From the NCBI RefSeq assembly GCF_019711595.1, contig NZ_JAIGNR010000001.1, positions 868,001 through 932,000 of the forward strand: a stretch of DNA of 64,000 nucleotides, written 5' to 3'. Shown here in pieces: positions 25,310 to 33,951 of this stretch. Made by a program: the position numbers and the translations under genes. Position 1 is the first letter of the stretch; each line of letters opens with the position of its first letter. Under the pieces are notes generated by a model. That model was not told where the DNA came from and made no database searches. It saw only the letters and a program-made list of their open reading frames with translations. The DNA comes from Qipengyuania sphaerica. GTDB lineage: Bacteria; Pseudomonadota; Alphaproteobacteria; Sphingomonadales; Sphingomonadaceae.

Positions 25310-25867
25310 ATGAACATGCTGGCTTCGCGCGGACAACTTCGCGCAAGTTTTCTCCGCTGGGCGCTTTTTCTGGTGCCGCTTTGCCTGCTGCTCGGATTTA
25401 TGTCGGGGCAGCTTGGAGCGGGGCCTGAGAGCCAGTGGTTCCAGTCGCTCGAGAAGCCTTCGATCTATCCCGAGCCCAAGTGGTTCGGCATCGTGTGGAC
25501 GATCCTCTACATCATGATCGGCTTTTCGGTCGCACTGGTGGCCAGCGCCTGGGGCGCACGCGGACGCACGGCGGCCCTGTGGGTCTTCGCCCTCCATTTC
25601 GTGCTCAACCTTGCCTGGTCGCCGACCTTCTTCGCCATGCAGCAGATCACCGTCGCGCTCGTGATCCTCGTGCTGATCGTGGTGACCTTGCTTGTCGTGA
25701 TCGCCCTGTTCTGGAAGGTACGCCGCCTCGCCGCTGTGCTGCTGCTGCCCTATCTTGCCTGGGTGTGCTTCGCGACTTTGCTCAATTACGAGTTCTTGCG
25801 CCTCAATCCGGATGCCGATGGCGGTTCGCAGGGCGATGCCGTCGAACGCGTGCGGATCGGCAATTGA
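25310..25867 (+). CDS. tspO: TspO/MBR family protein
   Basis: A 185-residue, five-helix membrane protein of the TspO (tryptophan-rich sensory protein) family, which binds porphyrins and steroids. Family signs are PSIYPEPKWFGIVWTILYIMIG, the later LHFVLNLAWSPTFFAMQ and YLAWVCFATLLNYEFLRLN. There is an N-terminal extension before the first helix. In alphaproteobacteria such as Rhodobacter, TspO links tetrapyrrole metabolism to oxygen-dependent gene expression. It is followed by ubiK 32 bases later. Confidence 0.92.
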   Translation: MNMLASRGQLRASFLRWALFLVPLCLLLGFMSGQLGAGPESQWFQSLEKPSIYPEPKWFGIVWTILYIMIGFSVALVASAWGARGRTAALWVFALHFVLNLAWSPTFFAMQQITVALVILVLIVVTLLVVIALFWKVRRLAAVLLLPYLAWVCFATLLNYEFLRLNPDADGGSQGDAVERVRIGN

Positions 25868-25899
25868 ACTGCTGCGCGCCCGCGCCTAGATAGCCAGTC

Positions 25900-26148
25900 A
25901 TGCAGAGCCAGAACCCGCTGATCGCCGATTTCGTCAAACTCGCCAATTCGGCGGCCGGCACGCTTGCCGGAATGGGCCGCGAGGCGCGCGAAACGGCGCG
26001 CGAGCGTGCCAAGGAAACCTTCGGCGGAATGGACTTCGTCTCCCGCGAGGAATTCGACGCGGTCAAGGCGATGGCCGCCAAGGCCCGCGAGCAGGCGGAA
26101 GATCTTGCCGCCCGCGTCGCGGCACTGGAAGCTAAGCACAAGGCCTGA
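25900..26148 (+). CDS. ubiK: UbiK-like ubiquinone biosynthesis accessory factor
   Basis: An 82-residue protein of the BMFP/YqiC family. It has an amphipathic N-terminal helix (NPLIADFVKLANSAAGTLAGM) and a C-terminal coiled coil (REEFDAVKAMAAKAREQAEDLAARVAALEAK). UbiK binds lipid and supports the Ubi complex of aerobic ubiquinone synthesis in Escherichia coli. The length and two-part layout match. The symbol is given by family similarity; the role here is inferred. Confidence 0.8.
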   Translation: MQSQNPLIADFVKLANSAAGTLAGMGREARETARERAKETFGGMDFVSREEFDAVKAMAAKAREQAEDLAARVAALEAKHKA

Positions 26149-26167
26149 GCGCAGGACACACTACCCC

Positions 26168-27556
26168 ATGAACGGTCGCATTATTACGGTTTTCGCCGTC
26201 GCTGCGCTTGCAGCAGTCCCGGCAACGGCACAGGACTTCGAAGCCCAATCCGCATCGGTCGATCTCCGCTTCGACGGAACGCTTTATCCGGGTGTGATCA
26301 CGCTTCCGCTGGAAGAAGACGTCATCAATGTGAACCTCGGCGCAGGGGCCGAGCCGAAAGATGTGTGTGTGGAACAGGCTGGCGTGGCCGAATGTCGGGT
26401 TCTCACACCCGGAGAGCCGCAGGACATTGCGGTTGCATACGCTGGGGCGACCTATGTTCTTCGCCTGCAATATCGGGGTCAGGCCGCCGTATTCGACCAG
26501 GCCTACCGCGACCTTCATTCGGGTTCCGTCCGCGTAGAGGTCCCCGGGGCCTACGAACTGGTCAATGTCGCGATTGCGCTGACGCCTTACGCGGAGGAAG
26601 AATACGGGATCGTCGCGCCTTCGCCTTACCTCGATGCAGTGCGCTACCGCTTCTCCCACCTGCGTGATCATGCTTTCGTGATGTCCCTCGACGAGGCCAT
26701 CCGTGAGGATCGCAGCAGCTACAATACGCTAAAGATGAATGGCGCTTCGTACGATTTGCAGAGCGACGACACCATGGTTCGCAGCGACATCTACGACCAT
26801 GTGGGCTGGGCGGGGAATACGCTGCGGCCTTATGAAGCCGAGATGCAGGACTTTGCGCGAAAGGCTCAATTCTCGCAATTTCTTGCAGATTTCGCTCCCT
26901 TGTATGCACAACAGGCCGCTTTCCTCCGCGATGAAGTCGACATCTCCGGCATGCTTGACTGGTTGGGTCGCGAGTTTCCGGATGTGCCCCCCTACGACAC
27001 AACCCGGGTCATTTTTTCACCGCTGGTAGGTGCCAACCAGGCCTTGGCGACGTTCGAGGATGGAGGGTTCCGCGAACTCCAACCGCATGTGAATTTTCCT
27101 TATCCATCCGAACTAGAGCGGTTCGATGAAGACTTGCGCCCCTTCCTGCAGTCGCTCATCATATTCACCGAACTCAACCACGGGTTCATCAATCCGACCA
27201 GCGAGCGACTCGCACCGCAAATCGCGGCGCACATGCCGGACCTCGGCGAATGGGCGGACGAGATGCCGGCGAAATTTTACGAAAACTCCCAAGGTGTTTT
27301 CAATGAGATGGTCAATTGGGCCCTGTTTAGCGTCTATGCTCAAGACAAGCTGGAGCCCGAGGACGCACAGGCGATTGCGCAGATCATTTCCGATACGATG
27401 GTCAACGGACGCGGTTTCCTGCGTTTCGATGCCTTCCAGCGCGAGTTCCTGGCCTTGCGAGCGGAACAGCGTGAAGGCGAGACTGTGGCGAAGTCGTTCC
27501 CGCAACTCGTGCAGTCGCTCGGCACTTTTGCCGCGAATGGCGATCCGGCAAAATAA
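26168..27556 (+). CDS. Exported zincin-like protein, putatively inactive
   Basis: A 462-residue exported protein from ATG 26168 with a signal peptide ending near residue 21 (PATA-QD). The central-to-C-terminal part contains TELNHGFINP (334-343), which I read as a HExxH-like metalloprotease core in which the first histidine is threonine, followed by the NP typical of DUF4932-like proteins. This family call is tentative. An N-terminal beta-rich domain (residues 30-150) precedes a helical region. The annotated frame upstream of 26168 overlaps ubiK and is not coding. It is followed by recO after 39 bases. Confidence 0.7.
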   Translation: MNGRIITVFAVAALAAVPATAQDFEAQSASVDLRFDGTLYPGVITLPLEEDVINVNLGAGAEPKDVCVEQAGVAECRVLTPGEPQDIAVAYAGATYVLRLQYRGQAAVFDQAYRDLHSGSVRVEVPGAYELVNVAIALTPYAEEEYGIVAPSPYLDAVRYRFSHLRDHAFVMSLDEAIREDRSSYNTLKMNGASYDLQSDDTMVRSDIYDHVGWAGNTLRPYEAEMQDFARKAQFSQFLADFAPLYAQQAAFLRDEVDISGMLDWLGREFPDVPPYDTTRVIFSPLVGANQALATFEDGGFRELQPHVNFPYPSELERFDEDLRPFLQSLIIFTELNHGFINPTSERLAPQIAAHMPDLGEWADEMPAKFYENSQGVFNEMVNWALFSVYAQDKLEPEDAQAIAQIISDTMVNGRGFLRFDAFQREFLALRAEQREGETVAKSFPQLVQSLGTFAANGDPAK

Positions 27557-27595
27557 GTATTGCCGGGCCGGGCCCCGAACGGCCAACACGCAGGA

Positions 27596-28192
27596 ATGCA
27601 CCTGCGCGCCCCTGCCATCCTGATTGCCGCCCGACCGCATGGGGAGACGGCGATCATCGCGCGCCTGCTCACCGAGGAGAGCGGTGTCGTCGCCGCCTAT
27701 GTCGCGGGCGGGCGCGGGCGGCAGCTGCGCCCGGTGGTCATTCCCGGCAACCTCGTCGAGGCGGAAATCCGTGCCAAGTCGGACAGCCAGCTGCCCTTCG
27801 CGCGCCTCGAACTGGCGCAGAGCAGGGGACCCTGGCTGACCGAGCCTTTGCCCGCCGCCGCCATCGCATGGACCTGCGCGCTCACCGCCAGCGCTCTGCC
27901 CGAGCGCAATCCCTATCCTAGCCTCTATCGCGCGCTTGCGGCGCTGCTCGATGCGGTCTGCAACGCGCCTTCCGCGCGCGGCTGGGCACCTGCGCTTGCG
28001 TCCTATGAAGTGCTGCTGTTGCGTGAACTCGGCTATGGCGGTGCCAAGCCGGAGATAGCGGGCCTTGACGAGGCCTTGGAAATTCTGCGCGAAAACGAGG
28101 GCCAGATCGCTCGTTACCTGCTTGCCGACACCCGCGTCGACGTTCTAGCCGCTAGGGCTCTCCTGATGCAGCGGCTCGAACGGATGGCCTGA
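27596..28192 (+). CDS. recO: DNA repair protein RecO
   Basis: A 198-residue mediator that helps RecA load on gapped single-stranded DNA. It has the RecO-type OB-fold start ([37 protein letters not shown]), then a helical C-terminal region with [10 protein letters not shown] and [13 protein letters not shown]. The start is ATG 27596 with AGGA upstream. The C-terminal part is shorter than in Escherichia coli RecO and lacks an evident zinc-binding cysteine cluster. It precedes leuB by one base. Confidence 0.9.
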   Translation: MHLRAPAILIAARPHGETAIIARLLTEESGVVAAYVAGGRGRQLRPVVIPGNLVEAEIRAKSDSQLPFARLELAQSRGPWLTEPLPAAAIAWTCALTASALPERNPYPSLYRALAALLDAVCNAPSARGWAPALASYEVLLLRELGYGGAKPEIAGLDEALEILRENEGQIARYLLADTRVDVLAARALLMQRLERMA

Positions 28193-28193
28193 G

Positions 28194-29261
28194 ATGAAAC
28201 TTGCGATTTTGCCCGGTGACGGGATCGGACCCGAGGTCACCGCCGAGGCACGGCGAGTGCTCGATGCGCTGTCCCTGCCGCAGCTGACGATCTGGGAAGG
28301 GGATGTTGGCGGGATTGCCTACAAGCGTCACGGCCATCCGCTGCCTGCCGAGACGATCGAGATGGCGAGTGCGGCCGATGCCGTGCTGTTCGGTGCGGTC
28401 GGCGATCCGGAGTGCGACGAACTGCCGCGCGAGCACCGGCCCGAACAGGCCATCCTCGGACTGCGCAGCGAGCTTGGCCTGTTTGCCAATCTGCGCCCTG
28501 CCGCGGGCTATCCTGGGCTTGAAGACATGTCCTCGCTCAAGCCCGAAATCGCGCGCGGGATCGACCTTCTGGTCGTTCGCGAACTCAACGGCGACGTCTA
28601 TTTCGGGGACAAGGGCGAGCGGGAAAGTGATGGCGGACGCGAGGGCTGGGATGCCATGTCCTATAATGAGGCCGAAGTGCGCCGCATTGCCCACATCGGC
28701 TTCCGCGCGGCGCAGAAACGCCGTGGCAAGCTGACCAGCGTGGACAAGGCCAACGTCCTCGAAACCAGCCGCATCTGGCGCGAAACGGTGATCGAGGTGG
28801 CAAAGGAGTATCCCGATGTCGCGCTCGACCACATGTATGTCGACAATGCCGCGATGCAGATGGTGCGCAGCCCCGGACAGTTCGACGTTATCCTCACCGG
28901 TAATCTCTTCGGCGATATCCTTTCCGACCAGGCCAGTGCCTGTGTTGGTTCGATCGGCCTCCTCGCCAGCGCAAGCATGGGCGAGAGGCAGACCGAGTTT
29001 GGCACCTTCGGACTTTACGAGCCCATCCATGGCAGCGCGCCCGATATCGCGGGGCAGGGCAAGGCCAATCCTGTCGCGGCGATCCTCAGCCTCGCCATGC
29101 TACTGCGCCATTCGCTGGGGCGCGAGACCGAGGCGGGGCGGATCGAGCGCGCGATCGCCAAGGTAGTCTCCAGTGAAGTGCGCGGGGCGGACCTCGGCGG
29201 GTCGGCCTCGACGAGCGAAATCGGCGATGCAGTCCTGCGCGCGCTGACTGCAGTGTCTTGA
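28194..29261 (+). CDS. leuB: 3-isopropylmalate dehydrogenase
   Basis: A 355-residue NAD-dependent enzyme of leucine synthesis that oxidises and decarboxylates 3-isopropylmalate. It opens with [14 protein letters not shown], has the substrate-binding [11 protein letters not shown], the metal-binding [21 protein letters not shown], and the [21 protein letters not shown] dehydrogenase signature. The length is typical. It starts one base after the recO stop and may be cotranscribed with it, though the two have no obvious functional link. Confidence 0.96.
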   Translation: MKLAILPGDGIGPEVTAEARRVLDALSLPQLTIWEGDVGGIAYKRHGHPLPAETIEMASAADAVLFGAVGDPECDELPREHRPEQAILGLRSELGLFANLRPAAGYPGLEDMSSLKPEIARGIDLLVVRELNGDVYFGDKGERESDGGREGWDAMSYNEAEVRRIAHIGFRAAQKRRGKLTSVDKANVLETSRIWRETVIEVAKEYPDVALDHMYVDNAAMQMVRSPGQFDVILTGNLFGDILSDQASACVGSIGLLASASMGERQTEFGTFGLYEPIHGSAPDIAGQGKANPVAAILSLAMLLRHSLGRETEAGRIERAIAKVVSSEVRGADLGGSASTSEIGDAVLRALTAVS

Positions 29262-29294
29262 AATTGTAGGGCAGCCGCGCCACGCACTCACGCC

Positions 29295-30386
29295 ATGGCG
29301 CTCGACCTTGCGATCATCCTGCCCACGCTGAACGAGCGCGACAATCTCGCGCCGCTTGTTGCGCGCATTGAAGACGCACTTGGCGAAACCGGTTGGGAAG
29401 TGCTGGTCGTCGACGATAATTCTTCCGACGGGACAGCCGAGGAAGCCCGCCGTATCGCGCGCGAGGACAACCGCGTTCGCGTGCTCCAGCGGATCGGTCG
29501 GCGCGGGCTTTCCAGTGCCGCCATCGAGGGTTTTTGCGCCACTGCAGCCCCTTTCGTGGCGGTAATGGATGCCGACCACCAGCATGATCCGGCGCTGCTC
29601 GTGGATTTGCTGGAGGCGGTGCGCTCGGGTCAGGCCGACGTCGCCGTCGCCAGCCGCTTTGCGGAAGGTGCCAGCACAGACCAATGGGCCAATCCCGAGC
29701 GGGAAAAGCTTTCGGGCGTCGCCAATCGCCTCGCACGCAAGCTCACCGGTGTTGAACTGTCAGACCCGATGAGCGGTTATTTCCTGCTGCAGACCGAAAC
29801 CGCCCTGGCGCTCGTGCCACGGCTGTCGGGTATCGGGTTCAAGATATTGCTCGACCTGCTGGCCACTTCCGAAAAGCCGCTAAAAGTCAGGGATATTCCG
29901 ATGGATTTCGCAGCGCGGCGGGCCGGGGAAAGCAAGCTAGACCGCGCCATCGCCGTCGACTTCCTCGCCGGACTTTACGACAAGGCATTCGGCCGCATCA
30001 TCCCGACTCGCTTCGCCCTGTTCGGCACGGTCGGCGCGCTGGGCGTGCTGGTGCATCTCGCGATCCTCTACCTCTGCCTGTGGCTTGCGGGCACGCAATT
30101 CGCATGGAGCCAGGCCATCGCCACGCTGGGCGCGATGACCTTCAACTTCTGGCTCAACAATTTCCTCACCTACCGCGATCGCCGGCTGGAGACTTTCGGC
30201 AAGCTTCTGCGCGGCTGGGCGAGCTTCGTCCTCGCCTGCTCGATCGGCGCCTTCGCAAACGTGGCCATCGCCGCCACGTTATTCGAGCGCGGGGTGCACT
30301 CGCTGCTCGCCGCGCTGGTGGGAATCGCCATCGGGTCGGTGTGGAATTACGCCCTGTCGAGCCGCTTCGTCTGGGGGCGCTACTGA
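29295..30386 (+). CDS. Glycosyltransferase family 2-GtrA fusion
   Basis: A 363-residue protein combining an N-terminal family 2 glycosyltransferase (LAIILPTLNERDN; VVDDNSSDGT; MDADHQHDP, a DxD-type motif; DPMSGYFL) with a C-terminal GtrA-like domain of four membrane segments from about residue 240 (FALFGTVGALGVLVHLAILY, FNFWLNNFLTY, WNYALSSRFVW). It resembles dolichol-phosphate-mannose-synthase-like enzymes that make polyprenyl-phosphate sugars, the fused membrane domain presenting them across the membrane. It converges on the GT39-like gene with a 4-base gap. Confidence 0.92.
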   Translation: MALDLAIILPTLNERDNLAPLVARIEDALGETGWEVLVVDDNSSDGTAEEARRIAREDNRVRVLQRIGRRGLSSAAIEGFCATAAPFVAVMDADHQHDPALLVDLLEAVRSGQADVAVASRFAEGASTDQWANPEREKLSGVANRLARKLTGVELSDPMSGYFLLQTETALALVPRLSGIGFKILLDLLATSEKPLKVRDIPMDFAARRAGESKLDRAIAVDFLAGLYDKAFGRIIPTRFALFGTVGALGVLVHLAILYLCLWLAGTQFAWSQAIATLGAMTFNFWLNNFLTYRDRRLETFGKLLRGWASFVLACSIGAFANVAIAATLFERGVHSLLAALVGIAIGSVWNYALSSRFVWGRY

Positions 30387-30390
30387 GCGG

Positions 30391-31662
30391 CTATTTCCAG
30401 CTTTCGAGCCAGGTCCAGACGAGGAAACTGTTGGGCCCTGCGAGCCTTTCTGCGGCGAGGACCTCGTAGTAAAACGCGAAAATCACAATGCTGGCGACGA
30501 GCACGAAGTAGGGGGTCTTTCTCCAGCCCGCTTCGCGCAGGTCCGTCAGCGCCAGTGCCAGCGCCACCAGCAGGAAGGTGCTCGGCAGGAAGTAGTGGTA
30601 GTAGAACTGTACCGGCTTGGCAGCGACAATCCAGAAACCGAGACTCACCGCATAGAGCAGCGCGACCGCACCGTGCATCGGTTTACGTGCGATGATACCT
30701 CGCCATGCGCACCACAGCAGGGCGGGCAGGCCGAGCAGCATCGTGAGCGGGTTGCCGATCAGGATGACCCCGCGCTGGGCCCCGTCGACCGGCTCATAGA
30801 GGTACCAGATTGCCCGCCAGTTCGCGACCCATTCGGGCCAGGTCGACTGGTATGGGTGCGATTTCAGAACCTGTGTCTGCAGATCGAGCATCAGCCGGTG
30901 ATGCGCGACGATGCCGTCCGTGATTGCGTTTGTGGCAAAGTAGTAGCCCGGCAGGAAAGTCAGCCAGTAGATCGCCAGTGGCAAAACACCGAGCCAGACG
31001 AATGCTTCGATCAGCGTCACTCCAGGGACCGGCATTCCGCGGCGGCTGAGCAGCAAGCGCCTGCGCCCTGCGAACCAGCGCAGGACGAGGAACGCGAGAC
31101 CGGGCACTGCAGCAATAACGAGCGCGTTCCACTTGGCCCCCATAGCTAGCCCCAGCGCCAGGCCCGCCAATGCGAGCCTCCAGCGCCCCGTCTCCGGCTC
31201 GCGCATGGCGGCGGCAAGCTGCCAGAAGGCGACTGCTAGGGCACAGATCATGAAGATATCGAGCATTGCGATGCGCGAATGGACGAAGAGGTGGAAGCCC
31301 GTCGCAACCAGCACGCCGGAAGCGATCGTCGCGTAGCGGCTGCAGGAGCCGAACCAGACAGCGCGCATCACCGCGAATAGTGCTAGCGCTCCGGCGAGCG
31401 ACGAGAAAATCCGCCAGCCCCAGGGATTGTCGCCGAACAGCGCGATGCCCAGCGCGACCAGTTCCTTTCCCAGCAGCGGATGTTCCCGGTTCGAGAAGTC
31501 CGACAACGCCAGCAGGTCGCGCGCGGCGGGAAGGTAATGCACTTCGTCGAAATAGGGCGCGCTGGGGATGGCGAGGTTCCACAGCAACAAAGACCAGAAG
31601 GCGAGCGCCAGCGCGGCGCACCAGCGGATCGGGTCAATCGGTTGCTCGGGCGCGCGGCTCAT
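30391..31662 (-). CDS. GT39-like membrane glycosyltransferase
   Basis: A 423-residue polytopic membrane protein of the dolichyl-phosphate-mannose-protein mannosyltransferase type (GT-C fold). The start MSRAPEQPIDPIRW leads to a first loop with APYFDEVHYLPAARDLL, whose D-E acidic pair (FDEVHYLP) is typical of the catalytic loop. NREHPLLGKELVALGIALFG and about ten hydrophobic segments follow. The start is ATG 31662; the longer frame to 31767 overlaps low-complexity DNA. Together with the neighbouring convergent GT2-GtrA gene it could form a lipid-linked sugar transfer pair. The acceptor is unknown. Confidence 0.88.
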   Translation of the reverse strand: MSRAPEQPIDPIRWCAALALAFWSLLLWNLAIPSAPYFDEVHYLPAARDLLALSDFSNREHPLLGKELVALGIALFGDNPWGWRIFSSLAGALALFAVMRAVWFGSCSRYATIASGVLVATGFHLFVHSRIAMLDIFMICALAVAFWQLAAAMREPETGRWRLALAGLALGLAMGAKWNALVIAAVPGLAFLVLRWFAGRRRLLLSRRGMPVPGVTLIEAFVWLGVLPLAIYWLTFLPGYYFATNAITDGIVAHHRLMLDLQTQVLKSHPYQSTWPEWVANWRAIWYLYEPVDGAQRGVILIGNPLTMLLGLPALLWCAWRGIIARKPMHGAVALLYAVSLGFWIVAAKPVQFYYHYFLPSTFLLVALALALTDLREAGWRKTPYFVLVASIVIFAFYYEVLAAERLAGPNSFLVWTWLESWK

Positions 31663-31705
31663 CGCAGCGGGGCTTAGGAAAGCCGCGTGCGCCGGGCAAG
31701 CGCGT

Positions 31706-32095
31706 TCAGGCGGTTGCGGCGCGCTTTTCCAGCCAGAAAAGGCGGGCGACCATTGCGAACAGCCCAATACTTGCGGTGGCGGCGACCAGCAGGAGCCATG
31801 GCACGATGGCCATGTTCTGCGCTCGCGCCCGCGGGACGATGAAGAAGACCGCGATCCCGACCGACATCAGCAGGTCCCACCAGACCTGCACGCCCCACAG
31901 ATTGGTAGTGTGGTTGGTCCAGACCGTCGCGATGCCTTCGTGGAAAATCGTCACCCCTGTGTAGGCGGCGAAGAAAGCGCCGAGGACTGCCGCAAGGACC
32001 GGGCTACCCACTGGATCGCGGTTGGCGATGACGTACACCAGAACCGCGACGGCAGCCACGATGCCTCCGATTGCGAGATATTCGAATGGCACCAT
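31706..32095 (-). CDS. Small membrane protein divergent from TetR regulator
   Basis: A 129-residue protein with about four predicted membrane segments (LAIGGIVAAVAVLVYVIA; SPVLAAVLGAFFAAY; WWDLLMSVGIAVFFIVP; WLLLVAATASIGLFAMVARLFW). I recognise no family. The ATG at 32095 has GGAGA five bases upstream. It is divergent from a TetR-family gene with two perfect palindromes between, so it is the probable regulated target. A transport or membrane stress role is a guess. Confidence 0.75.
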   Translation of the reverse strand: MVPFEYLAIGGIVAAVAVLVYVIANRDPVGSPVLAAVLGAFFAAYTGVTIFHEGIATVWTNHTTNLWGVQVWWDLLMSVGIAVFFIVPRARAQNMAIVPWLLLVAATASIGLFAMVARLFWLEKRAATA

Positions 32096-32113
32096 GGTTT
32101 TTCTCCGAGTCGA

Positions 32114-32129
32114 TGTAGCGAGCGCTACA
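32114..32129. promoter_or_regulatory. TetR operator site 1
   Basis: TGTAGCGAGCGCTACA, a near-perfect 16-bp palindrome, centred 28 bases from site 2 in the 70-base divergent region. A half-site TTGTAGC (32131-32137) lies between the two. Confidence 0.8.
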
Positions 32130-32141
32130 TTTGTAGCTTTA

Positions 32142-32157
32142 TGTAGCGATCGCTACA
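32142..32157. promoter_or_regulatory. TetR operator site 2
   Basis: TGTAGCGATCGCTACA, a perfect 16-bp palindrome lying 8 bases before the TetR start codon. With site 1 it gives the two-dimer layout common for TetR autoregulation and control of a divergent gene. Confidence 0.85.
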
Positions 32158-32165
32158 AGGCCTGC

Positions 32166-32705
32166 ATGTCGCCCGCACGAATGAGTCGCGAAACGCTGCT
32201 GCCTGCCATGGCCGCGCATGTCCTCGAGAATGGTATCGCGGGTGTCAGCCTGCGCCCGCTGGCCAAGGCTGCGGGGACCAGCGACCGGATGTTGATCTAC
32301 CACTTCGGCAACCGGCAGGGCGTGGTGGATGCGCTTCTGGAATATCTGGCGAAGCTTTACGAAACCGGCCTCGATGCCGCCCTCCCGGCCGAGCCGGCGC
32401 GCGACAGGCGCGAGACCGTCAGGAGAATTCTGGAACGTACCGCGTCACCCGCCCTCACGCCTTTCATGCGCCTGTGGTGGGAAGTGGTTGCGGCTTCGGC
32501 AGCGGGCGACGAGACTTTCCGCGAAAGCGCCGCTTCGACCATGGGTTTGCTGCTCGGCTGGCTCGAAGCGCATATGCCCGAGGGCGACCCGGATCCGCGC
32601 GGAGGTGCGCGGCTCTTGCTGACTTTGATCGAAGGTTCGCAAATGCTCGGGGCGGTGGGGCGGGCGGATATCGCCGAAGCTGCGCTTGCCGCCTTCGAAG
32701 GCTGA
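32166..32705 (+). CDS. TetR/AcrR family transcriptional regulator
   Basis: A 179-residue repressor with an N-terminal TetR helix-turn-helix: GIAGVSLRPLAKAAGTSDRMLIYHFGNRQGVVDALL (about 20-55). A variable ligand-binding C-terminal half follows, with WWEVVAASAAGDETFRESAA. The ATG at 32166 is taken because it follows the operator palindromes; the longer upstream frame is not coding. Its own promoter region carries the twin operators, so autoregulation and repression of the divergent membrane gene are likely. Confidence 0.88.
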   Translation: MSPARMSRETLLPAMAAHVLENGIAGVSLRPLAKAAGTSDRMLIYHFGNRQGVVDALLEYLAKLYETGLDAALPAEPARDRRETVRRILERTASPALTPFMRLWWEVVAASAAGDETFRESAASTMGLLLGWLEAHMPEGDPDPRGGARLLLTLIEGSQMLGAVGRADIAEAALAAFEG

Positions 32706-32745
32706 CCTGCTTGCCGCGCCGCGCCTGCGTGCTATCCCGCTCGCC

Positions 32746-33951
32746 ATGAAAAAAACCACCGGCACCGACCGCTCGATCACTTCCAACTGGCGTCCCGCAA
32801 CGCAGGCCGTTCGCGGCGGCACCTGGCGCAGCGAGCATGGCGAGACCAGCGAGGCGCTGTTCCTGACCTCGGGCTATACTTACGACGACGCGCAGACCGT
32901 GGCCGACCGCTTTGCGGGCGAGGCGCAGGGCATGACCTATTCACGCCTCCAGAACCCGACCGTCGCGATGCTCGAAGAACGTATCGCATTGATGGAGGGC
33001 GCGGAGGCCTGCCGCGCGCAGGCGAGCGGGATGGCGGCCATGACTACTGCCCTGCTGTGCCAGCTTTCGCACGGGGACCACGTCGTTGGCGCGCGTGCGG
33101 CATTCGGCTCGTGCCGCTGGCTGCTCGACCACCTGCTTCCGCGCTTCGGGATCGAGACGACGGTGGTCGACAGCGCCGACAATGACGCCTGGGAGGCAGC
33201 AATCCGGCCGAACACCAAGGTCTTCTTCTTCGAAACGCCTGCCAATCCGACCCTCGACGTGGTCGATCTCGCGCAGGTCTGCGGCCTCGCCAAATCGCGC
33301 GGGATAACCACCGTTGTCGACAACGCCTTTGCCACTAGCGCGCTCCAGCGCCCGATGGATTTCGGCGCGGATGTCGTGGCTTATTCGGCGACCAAGCTGA
33401 TGGACGGGCAGGGCAGGGTGCTCGCCGGCGCGGTATGCGGATCGCAGGAATGGATCGACGAAGTGTTGCTGCCCTTCCAGCGCAACACCGGCCCCAACAT
33501 CGCGCCGTTCAACGCCTGGGTAGTCCTGAAGGGTCTCGAGACGCTGTCCCTGCGCGCCCACAAGCAGAGCGAAAATGCAGTCGATCTCGGCCGATTTATC
33601 GAGGGCCGCGTGCCGCGCATGCTCCACCCCGGCCTCGAAAGCCACCCGCGCCACGCGCTCGCAATGGAGCAGATGAGTGCGACCGGCCCAATCTTCGCCT
33701 TCGACGTCGAAACCCGCGAGCGCGCCTTCGCCATCCTCGACGCGCTGCACCTGATTGATATTTCGAACAACATCGGCGATGCGCGCAGCCTTATGTGCCA
33801 CCCGGCCAGCACCACACACGCCGGGATGACTCAGGAAGAGCGCGATGCGATGGGTGTCACCGAAGGCCTTTTGCGCATCAACGTGGGTCTTGAGGATATC
33901 GAGGACGTGCAGGAAGACCTCGACCGCGCGCTGAGGGAAGGGGGGCTATGA
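32746..33951 (+). CDS. metZ: O-succinylhomoserine sulfhydrylase
   Basis: A 401-residue PLP enzyme of the Cys/Met metabolism family that makes homocysteine from O-succinylhomoserine and sulfide. It has YSRLQNPTVAMLEERIALMEGAEAC, ETPANPTLDVVD, DNAFATSALQRP and the cofactor lysine K217 in YSATKLMDGQGRV. Cystathionine synthases share this fold, but the sequence style (SITSNWRPATQAVRGG start, TGPNIAPFNAWVVLKGLETL) fits MetZ. The stop overlaps the next gene by 4 bases. No SAM riboswitch fits in the 40 bases upstream. Confidence 0.9.
   Translation: MKKTTGTDRSITSNWRPATQAVRGGTWRSEHGETSEALFLTSGYTYDDAQTVADRFAGEAQGMTYSRLQNPTVAMLEERIALMEGAEACRAQASGMAAMTTALLCQLSHGDHVVGARAAFGSCRWLLDHLLPRFGIETTVVDSADNDAWEAAIRPNTKVFFFETPANPTLDVVDLAQVCGLAKSRGITTVVDNAFATSALQRPMDFGADVVAYSATKLMDGQGRVLAGAVCGSQEWIDEVLLPFQRNTGPNIAPFNAWVVLKGLETLSLRAHKQSENAVDLGRFIEGRVPRMLHPGLESHPRHALAMEQMSATGPIFAFDVETRERAFAILDALHLIDISNNIGDARSLMCHPASTTHAGMTQEERDAMGVTEGLLRINVGLEDIEDVQEDLDRALREGGL

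Noticed and set aside
32706-32745. SAM riboswitch ahead of metZ
   Set aside because: Only 40 bases separate the TetR gene from metZ, too short for a known SAM aptamer plus expression platform.
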